Source: an uncultured Gammaproteobacteria bacterium (GTDB taxonomy: Bacteria > Pseudomonadota > Gammaproteobacteria > Pseudomonadales > Azotimanducaceae). Taken from it: 6,690 nucleotides of DNA. Below the pieces are notes generated by a model. The model saw only the letters and a list, made by a program, of their open reading frames with translations, did not search any database and was not told the DNA's origin. Of the stretch, positions 1-5,278 are shown in pieces. How positions within the stretch are numbered: the stretch's first letter is position 1; every line of letters begins with the position of its first letter. The stretch covers positions 1-6,690 of the forward strand of contig CAJWLI010000079.1 of the NCBI GenBank assembly GCA_913043075.1. The letters are read 5' to 3'. The translations under genes and the position numbers were made by a program.

Positions 1-29
1 TTTTAATCAGAGTATTTTGACTGACTTAC

Positions 30-35
30 ATTATA
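30..35 (-). promoter_or_regulatory. Isolated TATAAT, possible -10 of a leftward promoter
   Basis: Read on the minus strand, these six bases are a perfect TATAAT. The hexamer 17 bases upstream is CTGCGA, a poor -35, and there is no extended -10 TG. Any transcript would run left out of the window. The whole stretch 1-141 otherwise shows no gene on either strand, and no clear terminator for the small gene that ends at 142. A perfect hexamer can occur by chance in AT-rich DNA, so this is only a weak suggestion that another minus-strand gene starts just beyond the left edge. Confidence 0.2.
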
Positions 36-141
36 GGATAATCAAGGTATTTTCGCAGGATCAATATGATAGACCAGGCATCAATCAGCCGTTCAGAGGC
101 TATAAAGTCGATCGTTGTTACAAGTCAGAGCTTGGGAGGCA

Positions 142-387
142 CTAATCTTTTCGGATATCTGGAAAAAGCAGCAAGTTTTGATTAGATGCGCTATTCAGAG
201 CTTCCGAAAACCTTTTTCTCGATGGATCTTGCAATTCAAGCATCATTTTCAAATGATGAATTACTTTTCTGCCCGTCTTCTGCTTCGACCTAGTTCGACT
301 CATCCTCTTCGCTGCCCTCATCGCTAACTTAGAGTGCATTCGCGACTTTAGTGAACCGGTCGGGTTCACTATGATATTGCTTTTCAT
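142..387 (-). CDS. Unrecognised small, highly basic protein under probable LexA (SOS) control
   Basis: This is an 81-residue protein that I do not recognise. The ATG at 387-385 is preceded by a GAGGT ribosome binding site 6 bases away. Upstream lie a sigma-70-like promoter and two LexA-type boxes (412-431 and 438-457), which make this a real gene despite its size. The protein has 19 Lys/Arg against 5 Asp/Glu. Twelve of the basic residues fall in residues 14-41, where runs such as AAKRMSRTRSKQKTGRK suggest nucleic-acid binding or another acidic partner. Residues 42-53 (VIHHLKMMLELQ) could form an amphipathic helix, and a more neutral tail ends in LLLFPDIRKD. There is no signal peptide or membrane segment, so it is unlike the small membrane SOS peptides TisB or SidA, and it does not resemble SulA. 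It lies 71 bases after the clpB stop on the same strand, so clpB read-through could also express it. Its role (DNA repair, division arrest, nucleoid or mutagenesis factor) is open. Confidence 0.72.
   Translation of the reverse strand: MKSNIIVNPTGSLKSRMHSKLAMRAAKRMSRTRSKQKTGRKVIHHLKMMLELQDPSRKRFSEALNSASNQNLLLFPDIRKD
349..371 (-). repeat. Perfect 9-bp inverted repeat inside the start of the small SOS gene
   Basis: TAGTGAACC (349-357) pairs perfectly with GGTTCACTA (363-371) around a 5-base loop. It covers about codons 6-13 of the 81-residue gene, close behind its start codon. In the mRNA it would form a stable hairpin roughly 15 bases after the ATG. No U tract follows on either strand, so it is not a standard terminator. 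It could slow or tune translation of the small gene, bind a dimeric protein as DNA, or be a coincidence of coding. Confidence 0.5.
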
Positions 388-393
388 CGATTA

Positions 394-398
394 ACCTC
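394..398 (-). promoter_or_regulatory. Ribosome binding site of the small SOS gene
   Basis: Read on the minus strand this is GAGGT, 6 bases before the ATG at 387. It fixes the start of the 81-residue gene and is the clearest Shine-Dalgarno site among the main start codons of the window. With the -10 at 408-413, transcription would start near 400-402, giving a very short leader that begins almost at this site. Confidence 0.7.
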
Positions 399-407
399 GC
401 AACAATA

Positions 408-435
408 GTTTTACTGTACAAATGAACAGTATCAA
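408..435 (-). promoter_or_regulatory. Sigma-70-like promoter of the small SOS gene
   Basis: On the minus strand the -35 is TTGATA (430-435, five of six consensus bases) and the -10 is TAAAAC (408-413, four of six), with a 16-base spacer. LexA box 1 (412-431) fills the spacer and touches both hexamers. This is the standard geometry for repression of an SOS gene: bound LexA would block RNA polymerase and its self-cleavage after DNA damage would release it. The promoter assignment is inferred from sequence only. Confidence 0.55.
412..431 (-). promoter_or_regulatory. LexA box 1 (SOS operator)
   Basis: The outer bases are TACTGT and ACAGTA with an 8-base centre, a full match to the gamma-/betaproteobacterial CTGT-N8-ACAG box including the flanking TA on each side. 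It lies exactly between the -35 and -10 of the promoter that faces the 81-residue gene, 25 bases upstream of its start codon. Nothing starts on the other side: the bases to the right are the 3' end of clpB. The small gene is therefore the only plausible target in the window. Confidence 0.8.
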
Positions 436-437
436 AA

Positions 438-457
438 ATATGTATATTTGTACAGTA
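438..457 (-). promoter_or_regulatory. LexA box 2, weaker second SOS operator
   Basis: One half-site is perfect (TACTGT on the minus strand) while the other reads ATGT instead of CTGT, a single mismatch to CTGT-N8-ACAG. The centre (ATATTTGT) is AT-rich as in good boxes. It lies 26 bp centre to centre from box 1 and ends one base before the clpB stop codon. Tandem operators are known at lexA itself and at some tightly repressed, late SOS genes, and allow cooperative LexA binding. Because of the mismatch I am less sure of this box than of box 1. Confidence 0.55.
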
Positions 458-458
458 C

Positions 459-3032
459 TTAAGAAAAAACTATCGCATTGTTAGACACTTGGGCCTTTAT
501 CGTTGGTTTCTGGGACTTTTCTTCTGAAATCAACTGGAGAGCTATCGGGTTTTCGACTAAATCCCTTATCGATCTTTTTAGGGGGCGGGCACCATCCAAG
601 GCAGAAAATCCGTCTTTAGCGATAAAGTCACAAACCTCCTCATCAAACTCAAATTCAATACCTTCTAAAAACAAACGAGATTTGAGTTTATTCAGCTCGA
701 TTATTGAAATCTGTTTTATCTCTGCCTCTCCTAACGGATTGAAAGTGACAATATCATCGATGCGATTGATGAATTCGGGCCTGAAATTCGCCTTCACTTT
801 GTTCATAACTAACCCTTTTAGATTTGACATATTGTCACTAGCGTTTAAACCAACTTGAATTTCTTCGGCACCTAAATTAGATGTCATTACAACAACTGCA
901 TTCTTAAAATTGACTCTCCTGCCTTTGTTATCAGTCAAATGGCCGTCATCAAGAATCTGTAACAGGAGATTGAAAATCTCCGGGTGAGCTTTCTCAATCT
1001 CATCCAATAAAATAAGACTGTGCGGACGTTTTCTCACCTCTTCGGTCAGGAGCCCCGAACTTTCGTACCCAATATACCCTGGAGGAGCCCCTATTAACTT
1101 ACTTACCGAGTGTTTTTCCATGAACTCAGACATGTCAAGCCTTATCAGGGCTCGTTTATTATCAAACAAGAGATCAGCTAAAACCTTACACAGTTCCGTC
1201 TTTCCTACTCCCGTTGGACCAAGGAATAAAAAAGATCCGTTCGGTCTTGCGGGATCCGCAATACCGGCTCTAGAGCGCCGAATGGCGTTAGAAACGGCAC
1301 TAATTGCGTGAGATTGTCCCACTACTCTTGCGCTCAGCTCGGATTCAAGATTTATCAATCGCTCTCTTTCTTCTTCTAACATTTTCGCGACCGGAATGCC
1401 TGTCCAATTCGAAACTACCTCGGCGATTTCCGATTCCGTAACTCTATCTCTTAACAGCCTATTTTTAGCGCCTTGATTTTCTTGTTGCTCAAAAAGCTCT
1501 TTTTCAAGCTCAGGAATCACTCCATACTGGAGCTCTGACATTCCCGCTAGATCGCCTGAACGCCTCAGAGATTCGAGTTTCAGCTTCGTATCGTCTAGCT
1601 TAGTTCGCAACTCCCGAGATTTCGATACCACCAGTTTTTCAACACTCCATATTTGATTAAGCTCGGCTAAACTATTTTCGTTCTCTGTGATTTCTTTCTG
1701 CAGCATGGCCTCTCGTTTTCTGGAATCTTTATCATCTTCGTTCTTAAGCGCCTCTGATTCGATCTTCAGCTGTATTATTCTTCTTTCAAGCTTATCCATT
1801 TCTTGGGGCTTCGAGTCGATTTCCATACGAATCAAACTCGCTGCCTCGTCAACTAAATCGATTGCCTTATCCGGCAAATGGCGATCTGAAATGAATTTGC
1901 TCGATAACTGGCCCGCAGCGACTAAAGCCGGATCTGTTATTTCTACTCCATGGTGCAAGGAATAACGTTCTTTGAGTCCTCGCAAAATAGCGATGGTCGA
2001 AGTCACATCTGGCTCCGAAACGTTTATTTTTTGAAATCGCCTCTCTAGCGCTGCGTCTTTTTCGATATTTTCCCTATACTCCTCAAAAGTAGTTGCGCCA
2101 ACACAGTGTAACTTTCCTCTCGCCAAAGCTGGCTTTAGCATATTCCCGGCGTCCATTGAGCCTTCCGCTTTCCCAGCGCCCACCAAGTTGTGAATTTCGT
2201 CTATAAACAAAATTATCTCACCCTCTCTACTTTCAAGATCACGGATAATTGCCTGGAGCCGCTCCTCGAAATCACCACGGAATTTCGCCCCAGCAACAAC
2301 GCTTGCCATGTCGAGCGATAAAACTTTCTTCCGCTTTAATCCATCAGGGACTTCATTATCAACAATCCTCTGAGCTAACCCTTCCAGGATTGCTGTCTTC
2401 CCAACTCCCGGGTCACCGATAAGCACGGGGTTATTTTTTGTGCGCCGTTGCAGCACCTGAATAGTTCTTCTTATTTCGTCGTCTCTTCCTATAACCGGAT
2501 CAAGTTTTCCCAAGGCTGCACTCTCAGTTAAATCAATAGTAAATTTTGAAAGGGCTTGCATGATCTCCTCCGAACTAGCGTCCTGGATTACTTTTCCTTT
2601 CCTTAACGTTTGTATGGCCCCGCGAATTCGGTCGCCGTTAATTCCGAAGCTGTCGAGCAAACGTCGAAGCTTTTGATCCTTTTCCAAGATCGCTAAAAAA
2701 AATATTTCGCTGGAAACAAATTTGTCTCCGAATTCAGCTCTCAACCGTTCAGATTGAGCAAAGATTTCATTTAAACTCTTTGATGGTTTTAACGAGTCAA
2801 CGCCTCCAACTTGCTCGGGAAGGAGATCAATCTCATCACTGATTTTCTGAGCCAACAAAGATGAATCAATCTGAACTAACTCAAAAATATCGAAAACTGT
2901 TCCTTCTCGATCTAACAAGAAAACACTCATCAAGTGCAAAGAGGAAAGTTGATTGTGCCTCTTCGATCGCGCAAACCTCTCCGCTTGAAGAAATACTTCT
3001 TGAAGTTTTCTAGTACATTTCTCGAGTATCAT
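459..3032 (-). CDS. clpB: ClpB, ATP-dependent protein disaggregase (Hsp100)
   Basis: ClpB is a cytosolic hexameric AAA+ machine that works with DnaK, DnaJ and GrpE to pull polypeptides out of aggregates after heat stress. At 857 residues it equals the E. coli protein in length. Domains in order: N-terminal substrate domain (about 1-145); first AAA+ ring with Walker A GDPGVGKT (206-213), Walker B ILFIDEIH (274-281) and arginine finger pair R331/R332; coiled-coil middle domain inserted in it (about 405-530) that receives DnaK; second AAA+ ring with Walker A GPTGVGKT (605-612), Walker B ILLDEIEKAH (674-683), pore loop GYIGY (652-656), arginine finger near R757 and sensor-2 motif GARPLKR (814-820). 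The first pore loop is KFRGDFEER (250-258), with Phe251 where E. coli has Tyr. No catalytic residue is missing. The start is set by alignment with E. coli ClpB and by the sigma-32 promoter about 30 bases upstream. An internal start may add a short form. Confidence 0.98.
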   Translation of the reverse strand: MILEKCTRKLQEVFLQAERFARSKRHNQLSSLHLMSVFLLDREGTVFDIFELVQIDSSLLAQKISDEIDLLPEQVGGVDSLKPSKSLNEIFAQSERLRAEFGDKFVSSEIFFLAILEKDQKLRRLLDSFGINGDRIRGAIQTLRKGKVIQDASSEEIMQALSKFTIDLTESAALGKLDPVIGRDDEIRRTIQVLQRRTKNNPVLIGDPGVGKTAILEGLAQRIVDNEVPDGLKRKKVLSLDMASVVAGAKFRGDFEERLQAIIRDLESREGEIILFIDEIHNLVGAGKAEGSMDAGNMLKPALARGKLHCVGATTFEEYRENIEKDAALERRFQKINVSEPDVTSTIAILRGLKERYSLHHGVEITDPALVAAGQLSSKFISDRHLPDKAIDLVDEAASLIRMEIDSKPQEMDKLERRIIQLKIESEALKNEDDKDSRKREAMLQKEITENENSLAELNQIWSVEKLVVSKSRELRTKLDDTKLKLESLRRSGDLAGMSELQYGVIPELEKELFEQQENQGAKNRLLRDRVTESEIAEVVSNWTGIPVAKMLEEERERLINLESELSARVVGQSHAISAVSNAIRRSRAGIADPARPNGSFLFLGPTGVGKTELCKVLADLLFDNKRALIRLDMSEFMEKHSVSKLIGAPPGYIGYESSGLLTEEVRKRPHSLILLDEIEKAHPEIFNLLLQILDDGHLTDNKGRRVNFKNAVVVMTSNLGAEEIQVGLNASDNMSNLKGLVMNKVKANFRPEFINRIDDIVTFNPLGEAEIKQISIIELNKLKSRLFLEGIEFEFDEEVCDFIAKDGFSALDGARPLKRSIRDLVENPIALQLISEEKSQKPTIKAQVSNNAIVFS
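2559..2571 (-). promoter_or_regulatory. Strong internal ribosome binding site and ATG for a short ClpB form
   Basis: Inside clpB, on the coding strand, GGAGGAG is followed after 3 bases (5 from the GGAGG core) by the ATG of Met158. It sits in the linker between the N-terminal domain and the first AAA+ ring. E. coli and other bacteria make a short ClpB without the N-terminal domain from an internal GTG at codon 149, and here the equivalent Val148 codon is GTA, which cannot start translation. Initiation at Met158 would give a 700-residue form. The site itself is visible; its use is inferred from the E. coli precedent. Confidence 0.55.
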
Positions 3033-3064
3033 GTGTTTTTCTCTTTCACCTTTTAGACTCCTTT

Positions 3065-3092
3065 TAATAGGGACTTTTATGTTAATTTCAAG
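3065..3092 (-). promoter_or_regulatory. Sigma-32 heat-shock promoter of clpB
   Basis: On the minus strand, CTTGAAA (3086-3092) is a perfect -35 of the RpoH consensus. After 13 bases comes CCCTATTA (3065-3072), one base away from the -10 consensus CCCCATTA. The promoter faces clpB, and the transcript would start near 3058, leaving a leader of about 26 bases with AGGTGA (3046-3051) as the likely but rather distant ribosome binding site. clpB is a classic sigma-32 gene in gammaproteobacteria, so element and gene agree. Confidence 0.8.
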
Positions 3093-3121
3093 CTCTCTGA
3101 GATATACGGTAGTTTAAAATA

Positions 3122-3149
3122 TTGCATAACTTGAACTATAGGTTATTGT
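3122..3149 (+). promoter_or_regulatory. Possible sigma-70 promoter of the greB-hisC-DUF2244 unit
   Basis: TTGCAT (3122-3127) and TATTGT (3144-3149) each match four of the six consensus bases and are separated by 16 bases. Transcription would start around 3156, leaving a leader of about 50 bases. The leader contains the 12-bp palindrome CGTTAATTAACG (3160-3171). A second, sigma-32-like reading of the same stretch is described in the findings. This is the best candidate in a short divergent region, not a strong match. Confidence 0.3.
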
Positions 3150-3204
3150 CGCCCTGTCTCGTTAATTAACGTTAGTCCCGAAGGTAAAAGCTAAATTAAC
3201 AAAA

Positions 3205-3702
3205 ATGAGTGAAAAAAAAATCTACATAACTCCACAAGGAGCGAGAAACCTTCGTGACGAACTCGATACACTTTGGAGGAAAACTCGTCGTGAGGTTACT
3301 AAACAAGTTAGTGATGCTGCAGCTTTGGGAGATAGGAGCGAAAACGCTGACTATATATACGGAAAGAAAAGGCTCAGAGAAATCGACAAGAGAATTAGAT
3401 ATCTAACTAAAAGGCTTGACCAGATCTCTATCGTCGAGGCCTTGCCAAATGATCTTGGTAAGGTTTATTTTGGTGCATGGGTTACGATTGAGCGGAACAA
3501 TGGAAAGACTGAAACGGTTCGTATAGTTGGCCCTGACGAAATCGAGCCAAAATCCCACTGGATAAGCATTAATTCTCCAATGGCGAGGGCGCTTATTGGA
3601 AAGAAAAAAGGGGACGATTGCGAGGTCATGACCCCTGAGGGAAAATCAGAAATTGTAATTCGTGACGTCGAATACAAAACAACTACTAGGGCAAAGAAAT
3701 GA
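3205..3702 (+). CDS. greB: GreB, transcript-cleavage elongation factor
   Basis: GreB enters the secondary channel of RNA polymerase and stimulates cleavage of the backtracked RNA end, rescuing stalled complexes. This 165-residue protein has the expected two parts: an N-terminal coiled-coil hairpin (about 8-75) and a C-terminal FKBP-like domain (about 80-160). The hairpin tip reads GDRSENADY with the two acidic catalytic residues Asp43 and Glu46. GreB rather than GreA is indicated by LWR near residues 23-25, KKRLREID (54-61), KVYFGAWV, and SINSPMARALIGKKKGD in the C-terminal domain. The ATG at 3205 is the only start codon after an in-frame stop at 3163-3165. It has almost no Shine-Dalgarno site (the nearest, GAAGGT, is 19 bases away) but an A-rich leader. 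A Lys/Thr/Arg-rich tail extends slightly past the E. coli end. It overlaps hisC by four bases. Confidence 0.96.
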   Translation: MSEKKIYITPQGARNLRDELDTLWRKTRREVTKQVSDAAALGDRSENADYIYGKKRLREIDKRIRYLTKRLDQISIVEALPNDLGKVYFGAWVTIERNNGKTETVRIVGPDEIEPKSHWISINSPMARALIGKKKGDDCEVMTPEGKSEIVIRDVEYKTTTRAKK

Positions 3703-4784
3703 GTTACGAGCGCAATAACATCCGTAAAATGCTGGGTTACTCAAGCGGAGAGCAACCGGGAAGTTCCGACAGCATAAAGCTCAACACAAATGAAAACCCC
3801 TACCCACCATCGCCAAACGTATTAAAAGCAGGCACGCAATTCCAATATAACAACCTGAGACTTTACCCAGATGGCAACGCTGATGGTCTAAGAAGAGCAA
3901 TTTCTCAGCTCCACTCCGTAAGCCCAACAAATGTTTTGGCGACTCGAGGCGGAGACGAACTATTGCGGCTATTAGTCACTACGTTTGTAGACCCTGGAGA
4001 AAAGATAGGAATGACCTACCCAACTTACTCCCTCTACCCAGTGCTAGCAGAAATACAAGACTGTCCAATCGAATCAGTCGAACTAAACTCTGACTGGAAA
4101 GTTCCAAACCACTTTGCGTCGGACATGAATGATAAAGGCGTGAAGTTATGTTTCCTGGTCAATCCTCATGCGCCAACCGGCACTTTTACAAGCAAGGCCA
4201 AGATTCAGGAAATAGCCGATGAACTCGACTCAATTCTTGTTGTTGATGAGGCATATATCGACTTCATTGATGATCAATTGCAAAGCTGCATTGACTTAAT
4301 TCCGAGACACGACAATTTGATCGTACTCAGAACCATGAGCAAGGGCTACTCGTTAGCTGGATTGAGAGTAGGCTACGGGATGGCCCAAGAGGAATTGATC
4401 CATCCGATGCTCACCAAAACTAAAGATAGCTACAACCTTGATCAAATCAGCCAAGCCATAGCCACGTGCGCGCTAGAAGATCAAGAACACAAGAGAAAGT
4501 GTTCTGCTTTAATAAAAGCATCGCGCAACAAATTACAAGAGGGATTAGAGAAGCTGGGGCTCCCCGTAGCACCAAGTCAGGCTAATTTTCTTTTGGTTAC
4601 AATACCTGATCAATTCCAACTAACAGCATATGACCTTTACAAAGAATTAAAAACTAAAAACATCTTCGTTAGATATTTCAATATGCCTCGCTTAGAAGAT
4701 AAGCTTCGCATTAGCGTTGGATTACCCGAGCAAAATAAAAAACTCATTAAAATTTTAGAACCCTTGTTATACAAACCTAAATGA
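3699..4784 (+). CDS. hisC: HisC, histidinol-phosphate aminotransferase
   Basis: HisC is a cytosolic PLP enzyme that transfers an amino group from glutamate to imidazole-acetol phosphate, giving histidinol phosphate in histidine synthesis. The protein is 361 residues, normal for the family (fold-type I, class I/II aminotransferases). Visible motifs: substrate-binding KLNTNENPYPPSP (27-39), cofactor-binding RGGDELLRLL (83-92), Tyr-rich TYPTYSLYP (106-114), NPHAPTG (155-161), VVDEAYIDF (181-189) with Asp183 and Tyr186, the PLP lysine Lys215 in RTMSKGYSLAG, Arg223, and carboxylate-binding Arg337 in LRISVG. The ATG overlaps the greB stop as ATGA, and AGGG at 3688-3691 is a modest ribosome binding site. 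No other his gene is present, so it is a stand-alone hisC outside a his operon. Some members of this family also take aromatic keto acids (tyrosine or phenylalanine synthesis), which sequence alone does not exclude. Confidence 0.93.
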   Translation: MSYERNNIRKMLGYSSGEQPGSSDSIKLNTNENPYPPSPNVLKAGTQFQYNNLRLYPDGNADGLRRAISQLHSVSPTNVLATRGGDELLRLLVTTFVDPGEKIGMTYPTYSLYPVLAEIQDCPIESVELNSDWKVPNHFASDMNDKGVKLCFLVNPHAPTGTFTSKAKIQEIADELDSILVVDEAYIDFIDDQLQSCIDLIPRHDNLIVLRTMSKGYSLAGLRVGYGMAQEELIHPMLTKTKDSYNLDQISQAIATCALEDQEHKRKCSALIKASRNKLQEGLEKLGLPVAPSQANFLLVTIPDQFQLTAYDLYKELKTKNIFVRYFNMPRLEDKLRISVGLPEQNKKLIKILEPLLYKPK

Positions 4785-5257
4785 TCGAATCAAACCGTAA
4801 TGAAGAAACCCAATCTACAATATTGGTTTTGAGACCTAATAATTCGCTCACTTGGAGATTGAACTTAGTATTACTTCTCTTAATAGCAGCGGTATCTATT
4901 TCAATCTCTTTGAGTTTTTTGATTGCCGGAGCTTGGGTCATTCTTCCGTTTTCGCTGGTTGAGCTAGTATTGCTCGCATTATGTATTCATTACGTTGCCA
5001 AACAATGCGCCAGACAAGAAGTCATAACAATTTCGGAGTTCGAAGTACTAATTGAAATGGGAATAAGAAAACCGACAAAAAAGGCTTGCTATCAACGAAT
5101 CTGGTCAAAATTTTTTGTCAGACCGGGCAAGAGTGTTCAAGACCCTGAAAAGGTTGTCATTCGCTCTCACGGCGATGAACTAGAAATAGGAGAGTTTCTA
5201 AATAAGGATGATAAAGCAGACCTTGTCAGGATTTTGAAAAAGACGGTAGCCATTTAA
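4781..5257 (+). CDS. DUF2244 family integral membrane protein
   Basis: This 158-residue protein of unknown function fits the DUF2244 pattern: a short N-terminus ending in LRPNNSLTWR (17-26), two closely spaced membrane helices (about 28-50 and 53-73), then a cytoplasmic-looking domain (74-158) with the family-like VVIRSHGDELEIGEFL (125-140). The very short turn between the helices places both ends on the same side, probably the cytoplasm. The gene starts inside the hisC stop (ATGA) with no Shine-Dalgarno site of its own, so it should depend on hisC translation. It is the last gene of the unit, 21 bases from the end of the converging tesB, and I see no hairpin terminator between them. I know no defined function for the family. 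The family call rests on pattern recognition of the helices and the SHG...EIGxFL segment. Confidence 0.8.
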   Translation: MIESNRNEETQSTILVLRPNNSLTWRLNLVLLLLIAAVSISISLSFLIAGAWVILPFSLVELVLLALCIHYVAKQCARQEVITISEFEVLIEMGIRKPTKKACYQRIWSKFFVRPGKSVQDPEKVVIRSHGDELEIGEFLNKDDKADLVRILKKTVAI

Positions 5258-5278
5258 ATAGATTTCTTTTCTGTTTAA

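Larger units (their letters stand above)
412..457. repeat. Perfect 12-bp inverted repeat with a 22-base spacer
   Basis: TACTGTACAAAT (412-423) is matched perfectly by its reverse complement at 446-457. The repeat arises because the two LexA boxes face each other and share the same 12-base outer half, which includes the palindrome TGTACA. As RNA it would fold just behind the clpB stop codon and might protect or end the clpB transcript. However, no U tract follows on the minus strand (the next bases are AAAACTATTG), so operator function explains it better than a terminator. Confidence 0.65.

Noticed and set aside
220..228. Disease-type or horizontally acquired element at the left end (phage, IS, CRISPR)
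   Set aside because: I saw no repeats with spacers, no integrase or transposase pieces, no tRNA or attachment-like direct repeats anywhere in the window.
115..327. Plus-strand 70-residue open frame at the left end
   Set aside because: It overlaps the 81-residue minus-strand gene, has no ribosome binding site or promoter, and its composition looks like an antisense shadow. All control signals point to the other strand.
2370..2459. TesB-like loss of activity or ClpB degeneration through altered motifs
   Set aside because: The ClpB Walker motifs and arginine fingers are intact, and the TesB Thr to Ser change (Ser221) keeps the catalytic hydroxyl, so neither gene looks inactive.
5258..5278. Terminator between the converging DUF2244 and tesB genes
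   Set aside because: Only 21 AT-rich bases separate the genes, with no stem longer than about five weak pairs. Nothing supports an intrinsic terminator on either strand.
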